A DNA stretch of 64,000 bases from Caenispirillum salinarum_A (GCF_044803115.1 NZ_CP085224.1:3038001-3102000); one strand, 5' to 3'. Counted from the first letter of the stretch, positions 17,140 through 26,369 are shown. Program-made: numbers and translations. The notes: a model not told the origin generated them from the letters alone.

Positions 17140-17537
17140 TGCCGGACAGCACCGCCACCACCGACCGCTCGATCCCGGAGCTGCTCCGGGACCTGACCAA
17201 CCAGTACAGCCAGCTCATGCGTGACGAGTTCGCGCTGATGAAGGCGGAAATGGGCCAGAAGGTCAACCAGGTCAGCAACGGCGCCGTCATGCTGGGCGTC
17301 GGCGCGGTCCTGGGCCTGGCTGCCCTGATCTTCCTGCTGCTGGCCGTCACGCTGGCGCTGACCAACGTGGTTGCGCCGTGGCTTTCGGCGCTGATCGTCG
17401 GCGGCGCGACGCTGCTGGTGGCCCTGATCGTCATCAACAAGGGCAAGTCGAACCTCAAGACCGCCAACCTTCAGCCCAAGCGCAGCATGGCCTCGGTCCG
17501 CGAGGACGCCCAGTTCACCAAGGAGCACGCGAAATGA
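17139..17537 (+). CDS. Phage holin superfamily III / YqjE-like membrane protein
   Basis: The 132-residue protein has a charged N-terminal region (IPELLRDLTNQYSQLMRDEFALMKAEM) followed by two membrane helices at about 49-72 and 78-97. This is the layout of the putative actinobacterial holin-X family and of YqjE. In chromosomal settings these are not lysis proteins but envelope or stress proteins of unknown role, always next to DUF883/DUF3618 genes as here. It overlaps the following gene by ATGA, so the three genes are one translationally coupled operon. Confidence 0.8.
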   Translation: MPDSTATTDRSIPELLRDLTNQYSQLMRDEFALMKAEMGQKVNQVSNGAVMLGVGAVLGLAALIFLLLAVTLALTNVVAPWLSALIVGGATLLVALIVINKGKSNLKTANLQPKRSMASVREDAQFTKEHAK

Positions 17538-18373
17538 CACAGGATCATCCGGATGATGTCGAGCGCCGCATCGCCGAGGACCGCCAGCGCATTGACGGCA
17601 CCATCGACGCGCTGCAGGACCGCCTGTCTCCGGGCCAGTTGCTGGACCAGGCCATGTCCTACATGAAGCAGGGCGGCGGCGAGACAGCCGGCAACTGGGG
17701 CCGTGCGGTGAAGGAGAATCCCTTCCCGCTGCTGCTGACGGGTGTGGGGCTGGCGTGGCTGATGAAGACCACCACCAATCCCGACGGCCACGCCGCCTAC
17801 GGTAACAGCTACGACCCGGAAAAGGCCGAGGCGGCGCACACCGCCTCGATGCGCCTCCAGCAGAACGCCGGGGAGACCAAGGAGAAGTTCGAGGAGCGCA
17901 AGATAGAGGCCAAGGCCAAGGCCCTGGACATGCAGCGCCGCGCCGAGGAAGGCGCCCACGACTTCAAGACCCGCGTCGAGCAGCGGCTGTCGTCCCTGCG
18001 TCACGGCGCCGGCGCGCGCGGGGCGGAGGCCAAGGGGCGGGGCCGCGATGCCGCCGCACAAGGGGCGGAACAGGCATCGGTCTATGCCGCGCGTGCGCAG
18101 TCCTACTTTCAGGAGCAGCCGCTGGTGGCCGCGGCCGCTGCCGTTGGTGTGGGGGCGTTGCTGGGCGGGCTTCTGCCGCAAACCCGCGCCGAGGACGAAG
18201 CCTTCGGCCGCACCGGCGAGGCGGCCCGCCATCGCGCGACGGAAACGGCGCGCGACGCCGGCGCACGGGCCGAGCGGGTGGCCGGCGAGACGGCCCAGGC
18301 CGCGGCCAGGACCGCCGACGAAACCGCCCGCCGCGAGGCCGGCGACAACACCGCGGGAAGCCGACATTCCTGA
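17534..18373 (+). CDS. DUF3618 domain protein
   Basis: The 279-residue protein opens with the DUF3618 motif (VERRIAEDRQRIDGTIDAL then DRLSPGQLLDQ). It has a short hydrophobic stretch near 69-76 and a second near 195-213 (VAAAAAVGVGALLGGLLP) and ends in a long Ala/Arg/Glu-rich coiled region. DUF3618 genes regularly sit beside holin-X-like genes. The trio probably acts at the inner membrane, possibly under stress; the sequence gives no catalytic motif. Confidence 0.82.
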   Translation: MTQDHPDDVERRIAEDRQRIDGTIDALQDRLSPGQLLDQAMSYMKQGGGETAGNWGRAVKENPFPLLLTGVGLAWLMKTTTNPDGHAAYGNSYDPEKAEAAHTASMRLQQNAGETKEKFEERKIEAKAKALDMQRRAEEGAHDFKTRVEQRLSSLRHGAGARGAEAKGRGRDAAAQGAEQASVYAARAQSYFQEQPLVAAAAAVGVGALLGGLLPQTRAEDEAFGRTGEAARHRATETARDAGARAERVAGETAQAAARTADETARREAGDNTAGSRHS

Positions 18374-18395
18374 TCCCGCGGCAGACCCTTGCGCG

Positions 18396-18432
18396 AACGG
18401 GCGCGGCGTCGAAACGACGCCGCGCCCGTTTT
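18396..18432 (+). terminator. Strong terminator between convergent units
   Basis: A 15- to 16-bp perfect GC-rich stem (arms 18396-18411 and 18415-18430) with an AAA loop is followed by TTTTA. It ends the DUF3618 operon and probably also the opposing nucleotidyltransferase gene. Confidence 0.9.
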
Positions 18433-18457
18433 ACGTCCTTTCGTTGTCGCCGCGCCG

Positions 18458-19030
18458 TCAGGCGGCTTCCTTGCCCTCGAGCAGATCGCAGAGCGTGCTG
18501 TCGGGCTCATGCTCCAGGGCCAGCAGGGCGGTGGAGGCATCGCCCTCCAGCCCCAGTGCGCCGGCGAAGGCCTGCTCGGTTCGCTCGCCGTCTTCCTTGC
18601 GGGCCAGAACTTCCTCACGCAGATCCCCGCCGCCCAGCCGCAGGAGACGGTTCAGCACGGCGTAGTGGCGGTACGGAATCTGCTCAACGGTTGGACGGCC
18701 CTGGGCGTGGATCTCCACCGGATAGGCCGCCGTCTCGATGCGCACCACAAGGGCCTCGGGCCCGTGGTCGTCGGCCGCGCGGCGGTACATGAGGAAATCG
18801 TCGGTAGCGCCGTGCGCCTCGTGCATCTTCGTGGCGAAGGCATCCAGGTCCGACACCTCCACCAGCACGTCGATGTCGCTGTCGGCCGTTCGCAGGCCCA
18901 AAGGCATGGAGCCCACGATGCGCGGGCGGTAGGGCCGCAGGGCGTCGCGCAGCCCCAGGGAGTCGAGCACACGGTGGCAGGATGCCAGTTCACCCACCTG
19001 ACCGGGCGCGGTCTTCCGAGCCTTGGCCAT
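18458..19030 (-). CDS. Nucleotidyltransferase-fold protein (DUF4269-like)
   Basis: This 190-residue protein has the nucleotidyltransferase signature GSMPLGLRTADSDIDVLVEV, with Gly-Ser and the two catalytic Asp residues, near residues 40-57. The rest (YPVEIHAQGRPTVEQIPYRHY) fits the DUF4269 group, whose substrates are unknown. It is monocistronic, with GGGGA ahead of the ATG. It could modify RNA, a protein or a small molecule; there is no adjacent HEPN gene that would make a toxin-antitoxin pair. Confidence 0.78.
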   Translation of the reverse strand: MAKARKTAPGQVGELASCHRVLDSLGLRDALRPYRPRIVGSMPLGLRTADSDIDVLVEVSDLDAFATKMHEAHGATDDFLMYRRAADDHGPEALVVRIETAAYPVEIHAQGRPTVEQIPYRHYAVLNRLLRLGGGDLREEVLARKEDGERTEQAFAGALGLEGDASTALLALEHEPDSTLCDLLEGKEAA

Positions 19031-19149
19031 GGTATCCCCACTTGGTCGTTGGCAGTCGCGTAATGCGGCGCCCCGTTTCGGGCGTTTACCACCTAACCTA
19101 GGACGCCGCGCACCGGATCGGCACCCCCCGTCCGGCTAATCTGGGCAGA

Positions 19150-20166
19150 TTACTTATGCTCGGCCGACATTCCAAGCCTTTCGAGGAGCGCCATGTCCTT
19201 ATTCTCTTCGGGGTTCTCGGTGGTCAGCAGCTTTTCACCGTAGAAGATGGAGTTGGCCCCGGCGAAGAACGCCATGGCCTGCGCCTCGTCGGAAATGGAG
19301 GTGCGACCGGCCGACAGACGCACGCGGGCCTTGGGCATGGTGATGCGCGCAACCGCGATGGTGCGGATCCACTCCAGCGTGTCCAGCTGCGGCAGGTTAC
19401 CCATGGGCGTGCCGGGCACCGGCACCAGCATGTTGATGGGCACGCTTTCGGGGTACGGCTCCAGGTTGGCCAGCGCCTCCAGCAGGCCGGCGCGGTCCTC
19501 GCGGCTTTCGCCCATCCCGATGATGCCGCCCGAGCACACGTTCATGCCGGTGGCCCGCACATTGGCGAGGGTCTGCAGGCGGTCCTCATACGACCGGGTC
19601 GTCACCACTTCGTTGTAGTATTCGGGCGAGGTGTCGAGGTTGTGGTTGTAGTAGTCCAGGCCGGCATCACGTAGCTTCTGCGCCTGGCCCGGCGTCAGCA
19701 TGCCCAGCGTCATGCACGTCTCCAGGCCCATGCCCTTGACGTCGGAGACGATGTCGCACAGCGCGTCCATGTCCCGGTCCTTCAGTTCGCGCCACGCCGC
19801 GCCCATGCAGAAGCGGCCGGCGCCGGCGTCCTTGGCCTCGCCGGCCTTCTTCATGACCTCGTCCCGGTCCATCAGCCTGGACGCCTTGAGGCCCGTGTCG
19901 TAGGCCGAGGACTGAGAGCAGTACTTGCAGTTCTCGGCGCAACCGCCGGTCTTGATGTTGAGCAGCGTCGAGAGCTGGACCTTGTTGGGGTCGAAGTTCT
20001 CGCGATGAACACCATGTGCCCGCGCCAGCAGGTCCATGAACGGCAGCTCGAACAGGGCGAGGATCCCGCTCCGGCTCCAGCGCGCCACGGTCGCGGACGT
20101 CTTGGCCGCCTCGGCAAACGGGGTTTCGTCCAGGAGTTCGGCGGCAGTCGGGGCGGCGTCGGTCAT
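19150..20166 (-). CDS. bioB: Biotin synthase
   Basis: BioB is the radical-SAM enzyme that inserts sulfur into dethiobiotin. The 338 residues carry the CAENCKYCSQ cluster motif (CxxxCxxC) near residue 63 and later conserved blocks YYNHNLDTSPEYY and VCSGGIIGMGE. I use the ATG at 20166; an in-frame GTG 16 codons earlier would overlap bioA. It is the last gene of the biotin operon, 22 bases after bioA. A small inverted repeat (19137-19152) overlaps its stop codon. Confidence 0.97.
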   Translation of the reverse strand: MTDAAPTAAELLDETPFAEAAKTSATVARWSRSGILALFELPFMDLLARAHGVHRENFDPNKVQLSTLLNIKTGGCAENCKYCSQSSAYDTGLKASRLMDRDEVMKKAGEAKDAGAGRFCMGAAWRELKDRDMDALCDIVSDVKGMGLETCMTLGMLTPGQAQKLRDAGLDYYNHNLDTSPEYYNEVVTTRSYEDRLQTLANVRATGMNVCSGGIIGMGESREDRAGLLEALANLEPYPESVPINMLVPVPGTPMGNLPQLDTLEWIRTIAVARITMPKARVRLSAGRTSISDEAQAMAFFAGANSIFYGEKLLTTENPEENKDMALLERLGMSAEHK

Positions 20167-20188
20167 GGGAAGCAGTGCTCCGGGAAGG

Positions 20189-21511
20189 TCAGGAAGACAA
20201 GGAGTCGAGCGCACGATTAATGCCCTCGTAGGCGCGGGTCAACTGAACATCGGTGACGCAATACGGTGGCAAGAGATAGACCACATTGCCCAAGGGGCGA
20301 ATGAGCAGTCCGTCGCGGATGAAGCTTTCCTTGAGCTTCGGCCCCACCGACGAGGCGTAGCCGCCCTGCCCTTCCGGCACCTTGACGTCGAAGGCCGCCA
20401 CCGTGCCCTGAAGGCGCGTGTGCTCCACCAGCGGGTGGCGGGCCAGTTCCTCCAGCCGGGCGGCGTGGAAGGCGTTGATGCGCGCGCGCGCCTGCGTGCA
20501 CTCGTCGGCCAGCAGCAGCTCAAGGCTCGCGTTGGCGGCGGCACAGCCGAGCGGGTTGGCGGTGAAGCTGTGGCCGTGCAGAAAGGCGCGGCCGATGCTG
20601 TCGTCCAGGAAGGCATCGTGCACGGCGTCGGTGGTCACGGTGACCGACATGGGCAGGAAGCCCGCCGTCAGGCCCTTGGACAGGCAGATGAAATCGGGCT
20701 CAACGCCGGCTTCCAGGCAGGCGAACACGCTGCCCATGCGGCCGAAGCCGGTCATCACCTCGTCCAGGATCACCAGCACGCCGGCGGCCTTCATGCGCTC
20801 CACCATGGCGCGCAGGAACTCGGGCCGGTGCATCCGCATGCCGGAGGCGCCCTGCACCAAGGGCTCGATGATGCAGGCCACCGTCTCGCGGCCGTTCGCC
20901 TCCAGGTGGGCATCCAGCGCCGTCAGCGCCGCGGCTTCCTTGGCCTCGATGGTGTCGTCGCCGATCCAGGTGGTGGGCACGGGCAGGATGTCGACGGGAA
21001 ACAGCATCTCGCGCCAGGCATCGAAGAACTTGCTGGAGACGCCGGCCGACATGGCGCCGACCGTATCACCGTGATAGCCGCCGTCGAAGGCGATGAAGCG
21101 CCGACGGTCGACATCCCCCTTGTTCAGGAAATACTGGCTGGCGGCCTTCATGGCGACTTCCACGGCGGTCGAGCCATTGTCGCTGAAAAACACCTTGTTC
21201 AGGCTGCCGGGAAGAACTTCCGCCAGGCTGGCCGAGATGCGGATGGCCGGCTCGTGCGTGTGGCCGGCGAAGATGACATGCTCCAGCGTCCGCGCCTGCT
21301 CGGCGATGGCCTCGGCCACCACCGGATGCGAATGGCCATGCAGATTGACCCACCACGAGGAGATCATGTCCAGCACCTCGCGGCCGCTTTCCTCCACCAG
21401 GATCGCGCCCCTGGCGGAGCGGATCATGACGGGGTCGGGCGCGGTCTGCGCCTGCGTGAAGGGGTGCCAGACGTGGGCGCGGTCCAGGCGCTTGAGATCC
21501 TCGGGGGTCAT
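20189..21511 (-). CDS. bioA: Adenosylmethionine-8-amino-7-oxononanoate aminotransferase
   Basis: BioA is the PLP-dependent transaminase that turns KAPA into DAPA using SAM as amino donor. The 440-residue sequence begins VWHPFTQAQ, has the SSWWVNLHGH substrate-site block, the ILDEVMTGFGRMG cofactor motif, and the PLP lysine in LSKGLTAG near residue 280. It overlaps bioD by ATGA. Confidence 0.97.
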   Translation of the reverse strand: MTPEDLKRLDRAHVWHPFTQAQTAPDPVMIRSARGAILVEESGREVLDMISSWWVNLHGHSHPVVAEAIAEQARTLEHVIFAGHTHEPAIRISASLAEVLPGSLNKVFFSDNGSTAVEVAMKAASQYFLNKGDVDRRRFIAFDGGYHGDTVGAMSAGVSSKFFDAWREMLFPVDILPVPTTWIGDDTIEAKEAAALTALDAHLEANGRETVACIIEPLVQGASGMRMHRPEFLRAMVERMKAAGVLVILDEVMTGFGRMGSVFACLEAGVEPDFICLSKGLTAGFLPMSVTVTTDAVHDAFLDDSIGRAFLHGHSFTANPLGCAAANASLELLLADECTQARARINAFHAARLEELARHPLVEHTRLQGTVAAFDVKVPEGQGGYASSVGPKLKESFIRDGLLIRPLGNVVYLLPPYCVTDVQLTRAYEGINRALDSLSS

Positions 21512-22140
21512 CGGGACAGGGCCTCCAGGGTCAGATGTTCGGACAGGTCCGCCACCGCCTCGGGCGTCAGCGGGTCGATGTGGGGCAGTTCGCCCAGGAT
21601 GGTGCAGCCGCCGAAGCGGATAATGGCGTCGCGGTTCATGGGCTTGGGCGGGCCGACCAGGATGACGCCCGCCACCTCCAGCCCGCGCCGGTCCAGCGCC
21701 TCCAGCGTCAGCAGCGTGTGGTTGATGGTGCCGAGCCCCGACCGCGCCACCACCACCACCGGCAGGGCCAGGCGCTGCATCAGGTCGAGCATGGTCGCGG
21801 TTTCGGTCAGCGGCACCAGCACGCCGCCGGCGCCCTCCACCACCACCGGCCGCTCTCGCGACGGCAGGCTGGAGACGGCGTCGAGGTCGATGGACGCGCC
21901 CTCCAGCGCCGCCGCCTGATCGGGGCTGAGCGGGGCCTTGTAGGCGAGCACCGTCGGCACGATGCGCTCGGGCCCGATGCCCGCCAGCGCGGCGACCGTG
22001 CCGGCGTCGCCCTCGGGCAGGTCGTCGGTCCCGCTCTGCACGGGCTTCCAGTAGTCCGCGCCCAGGGCGCGGACAAGACAGGCAGAGGCGACGGTCTTGC
22101 CGACGTCGGTGTCGGTGCCGGTGACGAAGACGCCGCGCAT
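21508..22140 (-). CDS. bioD: Dethiobiotin synthetase
   Basis: BioD carboxylates DAPA to close the ureido ring using ATP. The 210 residues contain the modified P-loop TGTDTDVGKT at the N-terminus, the KPVQSG substrate motif and VEGAGGVLVPL. The ATG overlaps the bioC stop by one base (TGATG), and the stop overlaps bioA, showing tight translational coupling. Confidence 0.96.
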   Translation of the reverse strand: MRGVFVTGTDTDVGKTVASACLVRALGADYWKPVQSGTDDLPEGDAGTVAALAGIGPERIVPTVLAYKAPLSPDQAAALEGASIDLDAVSSLPSRERPVVVEGAGGVLVPLTETATMLDLMQRLALPVVVVARSGLGTINHTLLTLEALDRRGLEVAGVILVGPPKPMNRDAIIRFGGCTILGELPHIDPLTPEAVADLSEHLTLEALSR

Positions 22141-22928
22141 CACGCGCCCTCCGCGCCGTGGCCCGCCTTGCGGCGGATGCCGAACAGGACGTGATAGGTG
22201 GAATAGACCTGCCCGTCGACGGCCTCCAGACGGCGCAGAATGCGGCGAAGCTGCCCGGCCGTCAGCGGTTCCTGGCCCTCGGCGCGCGTGTGGGCGCCGA
22301 TGGATTTCAGGTCGCGCAGGAAGGCATGGCCCGAGGAACTGGAAACCACGGGCGAAAGCTCGTCGACGCCCGCACCCTCGCCCATCATGTCCGCCAGACG
22401 CTCGGCGGTGGGATAGCCGCGGTCGAAGGGATCGATGCCGGTTTCCCGGGCCGCCGCGCGCCATTCGTGGAAGGTGTCGGCGCCCAGCGTCGCCACCGCC
22501 AGGTAGCCGCCCGGCTTCACGCAGCGCATGAGCTTTTCCACCGCCCCCGGCAGGTCGGCGAACCACTGGGCGGCGAGGCTGGTGCAGACGAGGTCGAAGC
22601 GCTCCGCCGGCGCATCCGGGTCCTCGCCGTCCATGACGTGGGTGGAGACGCCCGGCAGCTCCAGCCGGGCCGTGGCGCGGACCATGGACGGCGCGATGTC
22701 GGTGGCCGTGACATGCGGCTCCGGCAGGCGCTCGACCAGGGCGGCGGTCAGGAACCCGGTGCCGCAACCGACCTCCAGCACGCGCGGATGCTCCGGCAGG
22801 TGGAGCCCCGAGACGCGCACCGCCAGGTCCTCGGCAATCAGGCGCTGCACACGGGCAGCGGCATCATACGTTTCGGCCGCGGCGGCGGCATCGAAGCGCG
22901 CGGCGACGCGCTGCTTCCAGCTACTCAT
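22140..22928 (-). CDS. bioC: Malonyl-ACP O-methyltransferase BioC
   Basis: BioC methylates malonyl-ACP so that fatty-acid synthesis can build the pimeloyl chain. The 262-residue SAM methyltransferase has motif I LEVGCGTGFLT near residue 50, the TDIAPSMV motif II and the QWFADLP block typical of BioC. Its start overlaps the upstream hydrolase gene by 8 bases. Confidence 0.9.
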   Translation of the reverse strand: MSSWKQRVAARFDAAAAAETYDAAARVQRLIAEDLAVRVSGLHLPEHPRVLEVGCGTGFLTAALVERLPEPHVTATDIAPSMVRATARLELPGVSTHVMDGEDPDAPAERFDLVCTSLAAQWFADLPGAVEKLMRCVKPGGYLAVATLGADTFHEWRAAARETGIDPFDRGYPTAERLADMMGEGAGVDELSPVVSSSSGHAFLRDLKSIGAHTRAEGQEPLTAGQLRRILRRLEAVDGQVYSTYHVLFGIRRKAGHGAEGA

Positions 22929-23547
22929 GGACAGGACGGGCCTCCAGGATGACGGCGGCAACTTCCGCCGGATGACTGAGGGGCAGAAGATGGCCGCCTC
23001 CGGCGACCATTCCAACCCCGCCGAAGGAAAAAGCGGCTCGGGCCATGGCGGGCGGGACGATGGGATCGGCGTCCCCCGCCAGCGCGGCGACACCCGGCGG
23101 CGCGGGGCGGCCGTCGCCCGCTTGCAGCAGGTCCAGGCCCCACGCAAGGCGCGCAGGGTCCGGCGTCTCGGCGGCGGGACCGGCGCCGCACCGGGCGCGG
23201 AAATCGTCAAGCACCGCTTCGGGCGCCGTTTCCAGGCGGCGCCTCATGCGCTCGACCATGCGCGGCGGCACGCCTTCGGCGAAGTCCGGCGCGGCGGTGA
23301 AACGCGGGAAGCCGTTGACGGAAACCAGCCGGTCCCAGCGGCACGAGCGCTCCGTCAGCAGCCAGAGAAGGCCCATGGAATGCCCCACGGCCACGTCCAC
23401 CTCCTCCGGCACCTCCAGCCGCGGCGCCGCGCCGAGGAAGCCGAACTCCACCGTATGAACGGTGGCGTTTCCGGGCAGCCGGGCGCGGACGGCATCCCAT
23501 GTGGCGGCGTCGAAGCCCCAGCCGTGGACCAGAAGGATCGATGTCAT
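22921..23547 (-). CDS. Pimeloyl-ACP methyl ester esterase, BioH-like alpha/beta hydrolase
   Basis: The 208-residue alpha/beta hydrolase has the oxyanion motif HGWGFDAATW, the nucleophile elbow GHSMG near residue 58, a catalytic Asp in LAGDADPIVP and the His in GGGHLLPLSHP. In this operon it most likely removes the methyl ester that BioC adds. It is shorter than E. coli BioH (about 256) because the lid region is compact. Whether it is orthologous to BioH, BioG or another of the interchangeable esterases cannot be told from the motifs. Confidence 0.85.
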   Translation of the reverse strand: MTSILLVHGWGFDAATWDAVRARLPGNATVHTVEFGFLGAAPRLEVPEEVDVAVGHSMGLLWLLTERSCRWDRLVSVNGFPRFTAAPDFAEGVPPRMVERMRRRLETAPEAVLDDFRARCGAGPAAETPDPARLAWGLDLLQAGDGRPAPPGVAALAGDADPIVPPAMARAAFSFGGVGMVAGGGHLLPLSHPAEVAAVILEARPVHE

Positions 23548-24725
23548 GCCAGCGCCTCCACAACCGCGATCAGCCGGTCCATGTCGGCATCGGTGTGGGC
23601 GGCGGAGAGGGCGAAGCGCAGGCGGCTCGCCCCGGCGGGCACGGTGGGCGGACGGATGGCGACGGCCAGCACGCCGGCCTCCTCAAGCGCCGTCATGGCC
23701 GACAGCGCAGCCTCTTCCGAACCCAGCACGGCGGGCACGATCTGCGTCGTCGAGCCACAGCTGTCCAGGCCCTTGGCGCCCAGGGCCGCGCGAAGACGGT
23801 CGGCATGGGCGTGGAGCCGGGCTCGCTCGGCCTCCAGCGTCGGAACCAGGTCCAGGGCGGCGTCGATGGCGCCCATCACCGGCGGCGGCACGGCGGTGGA
23901 ATAGATGAACCCGCCGGCCTTGTTCACCAGCCAGTCCCGCAGGACGGCCGAGCACGCTGCGTAGGCCCCGAACCCGCCCAACGCCTTGCCGAAGGTGCCC
24001 ATGACCATGTCGACACGTCCCGCCACCGCCGGATCGCAGGTCGGTCCCCTGCCCTCCGGCCCCAGCACGCCCGTCGCATGGGCCTCGTCGACGTAGAGGA
24101 AGGCGCCGAAGCGCTCCGCCAGATCGCAGAGCGCCGGCAGGTCGGCGCGGTCGCCGTCCATGCTGAAGACGCTTTCGGTGACGATGAAGCGTGGCCCCGG
24201 TTCCCCCTCGCGCTTGCGCAGCAGGTCCTCCAGATGGGCCATGTCGTTGTGGCGGAAGCGGATCTGCCGCACGCCGGCCGCCTTGAGCCCCTCGTGCATG
24301 GAGGCGTGCGCCAACCGGTCGACGAACACCAGCGGCGCCCGGCCCGCGACCTCCGGCATCAGCAGGGCCGCCAGCATGGCCTCGTTGGCCTGGTAGCCCG
24401 AATTGAGCACCAGCGCCGCCTCGGTGCCCTTGAAGGCGGCCAGCTTGGCCTCCACGGTTGCGTGCGCCTCCAGCGTGCCGCAGACGAGGCGCGAGGCCGT
24501 GGCGCCCACCCCCATCGTCTCGGCCCAGGCCCGCGCCCGCTCGATCAACAGCGGATGGCGCGACAGGCCCAGGTAGTCGTTGGAAGAGACGTTGAGCAGC
24601 ATCCGGCCGTCGCGCACGACATGAACGGCGTCGGCTGCCGACACCGGCCGCGTCACGCGCCGCCGCCCCGCCGCCGCCAGGGCGTCGAGCTGTTGGGACA
24701 GGCGGTCCAGGTATGCGGTCGTCAT
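23544..24725 (-). CDS. bioF: 8-amino-7-oxononanoate synthase
   Basis: BioF condenses pimeloyl-ACP with alanine to KAPA, using PLP. The 393 residues show SSNDYLGLSRHP, the GTLEAHATVE block, VDEAHATGVLG and the PLP lysine in GTFGKALGG. I chose the ATG at 24725, where similarity starts, rather than an upstream GTG. It is the first gene of the biotin operon. The short upstream region contains no evident BioR box (TTATCTATAA type). Confidence 0.95.
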   Translation of the reverse strand: MTTAYLDRLSQQLDALAAAGRRRVTRPVSAADAVHVVRDGRMLLNVSSNDYLGLSRHPLLIERARAWAETMGVGATASRLVCGTLEAHATVEAKLAAFKGTEAALVLNSGYQANEAMLAALLMPEVAGRAPLVFVDRLAHASMHEGLKAAGVRQIRFRHNDMAHLEDLLRKREGEPGPRFIVTESVFSMDGDRADLPALCDLAERFGAFLYVDEAHATGVLGPEGRGPTCDPAVAGRVDMVMGTFGKALGGFGAYAACSAVLRDWLVNKAGGFIYSTAVPPPVMGAIDAALDLVPTLEAERARLHAHADRLRAALGAKGLDSCGSTTQIVPAVLGSEEAALSAMTALEEAGVLAVAIRPPTVPAGASRLRFALSAAHTDADMDRLIAVVEALA

Positions 24726-24812
24726 GGCGGGCGGTCGCCTCGGGCCGGTTCCGATCGGGGGCAACGGATTAGCAGCACCGCCCCCGGCCCGCAAGACCCT
24801 TCGGGTGAACCA

Positions 24813-26249
24813 TCAGGAACCGTGCTGTGTCCCGGCTGTGGCGGCCGGCTCCATCACCACGCGCACGGGCTCGCGCAGCTTGATGTCGCGGTGCGGGTAC
24901 GGAACCTGAATGCCTTCGGCCTTGAAGGCGTCCCACACCGCCAGCAGAACCTGGCCGGTCACGTTGACCACGCCGCCCGGCGCGTCCTCGATCCAGAAGC
25001 GTAGGATGAACTCCAGCCCGTCGTCGCCGAACGCCGTCAGGTGGCAGACGGGTGCGGGCCTTTCCACCACCCGGCCGGGTTTGCCCGCCGCCTCCACCGC
25101 CAGCGCACGGACGCGGTGGGGATCGGCGTCGTAGGTGACGGAGAACGACACCTCCAACCGCACGTAGTTGTCGGTGTGCGACCAGTTGACCACGCGGTTG
25201 GTGATGAAGTCCTCGTTGGGGATGAGAATTTCCTTGCGGTCGCGTGTGACCAGCGAGACGAACCGCGCCTGCATGCTGACCACCCAGCCGAAGGTGCCCT
25301 CCACCTCGATCACGTCGCCGGGCTTGACGCTGCGGTCCATGAGCAGGAACACGCCCGACAGCAGGTTCGCCACCACCCGCTGCAGCCCGATGCCGATGCC
25401 AAGCCCCAGCGCGCCCGAGAACACGGCGAGCGCCGTCATGTCCACGCCCACGGCGGTCAGCGCCATCACCACGGCCAGGGCGACCAGGCCGAAGCGCAGC
25501 AGCTTGCCGATCAGGACGCGCGCCGAAGGACTGAGGTCGGCGACCGACTGAAGGCGCCGGTCCACCACCTTCACCAGCAGCGTGGCGGCCCACAGCAGCA
25601 CGCCCAGCCACAGCGTCGCCTGCACGAACAGCAATGCCGACAGGCGGAACTCGCCGGCCTGGATGGCGATGGCGTCCAGCACCGTCACCGCCGCACCGTA
25701 GAGCCCCGTGATGTCCAGCGCCGCCACCGTCCACACCACCGCCGACACGCCGCGCCGCGCCAGGCGCGTGCGCAGGATGGAGGTGGCGACGCGAATGATG
25801 ATCCAGGCCGTCAGCAGGCTCGACAGCACGCCCAGCGCCCGGGCGTAGTCCAATGGTGCAAAGACGACGACGGCCCGGCCGGCGAACGAGATCAGAACCA
25901 CGAAGACCAGCAGGCGCAGCTGCTTGGTCAGCGTCCAGGCGAGCCGTTGCAGGGGTCGGATGCGCTTGAGCCGCACCACCAGCCGCTCCGCCGGGTGGCG
26001 CAGCAGCTTGGCGATCACGGTCGCCACCAACCAGGCGGCGCCGGCGATAATGACCTGCCACGCCACCGCCGCCGTCAGGACGTTCTCCGTCAGCCAGCTC
26101 AGCACCTGCCGCGCCAAGCCCTCGGCTTCCGCCCAGTCGGGCACGGGCAGGGTGTCCAGCGGCTGGATGCGGTCGGCGGGCGGCAGGAGTCGGTCGTCCT
26201 CGGCCAAGAGGCCTCCATGGGTGGTGGGCGCGATCTTTCCATCATACAC
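24813..26249 (-). CDS. Mechanosensitive ion channel, MscS family
   Basis: MscS channels open under membrane tension to release solutes on osmotic downshock. The 478-residue protein has an N-terminal extension, about five membrane helices (roughly 60-280), the pore helix with small residues (LAVFSGALGLGIGIGLQ), then the beta domain (VKPGDVIEVEGTFGWVVSMQ) and the C-terminal alpha-beta domain. The start is uncertain: the GTG at 26249 has no ribosome binding site, while a TTG at 26207 is preceded by GGAGG at a short spacing. It is monocistronic and divergent from the L,D-transpeptidase gene. Confidence 0.93.
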   Translation of the reverse strand: MYDGKIAPTTHGGLLAEDDRLLPPADRIQPLDTLPVPDWAEAEGLARQVLSWLTENVLTAAVAWQVIIAGAAWLVATVIAKLLRHPAERLVVRLKRIRPLQRLAWTLTKQLRLLVFVVLISFAGRAVVVFAPLDYARALGVLSSLLTAWIIIRVATSILRTRLARRGVSAVVWTVAALDITGLYGAAVTVLDAIAIQAGEFRLSALLFVQATLWLGVLLWAATLLVKVVDRRLQSVADLSPSARVLIGKLLRFGLVALAVVMALTAVGVDMTALAVFSGALGLGIGIGLQRVVANLLSGVFLLMDRSVKPGDVIEVEGTFGWVVSMQARFVSLVTRDRKEILIPNEDFITNRVVNWSHTDNYVRLEVSFSVTYDADPHRVRALAVEAAGKPGRVVERPAPVCHLTAFGDDGLEFILRFWIEDAPGGVVNVTGQVLLAVWDAFKAEGIQVPYPHRDIKLREPVRVVMEPAATAGTQHGS

Positions 26250-26369
26250 AATTCACGGCAATTTGATCGGGATCGTGTGCACTGCGACGGCCGGCTCTGC
26301 CATAATGTGTGAGCGCATGCACAGCCATGACCGTTACGCAGCTACCTCGTTCGACCACGGAGGCGCATC

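Noticed and set aside
17139..17537. Prophage holin as evidence of a phage remnant
   Set aside because: No other phage genes are near. Holin-X-like proteins with YqjD- and DUF3618-type neighbours are ordinary chromosomal genes.
18458..19030. MNT/HEPN toxin-antitoxin pair
   Set aside because: The nucleotidyltransferase-fold gene is alone; no HEPN-type partner frame lies next to it.
24726..24812. BioR or BirA operator ahead of bioF
   Set aside because: No TTATCTATAA-like or BirA-like inverted repeat was seen in the short intergenic region.
26263..26276. FNR-box-like TTGAT-N4-ATCGT upstream of the L,D-transpeptidase gene
   Set aside because: The second half matches only three of five positions, and there is no reason to link this gene to FNR control.
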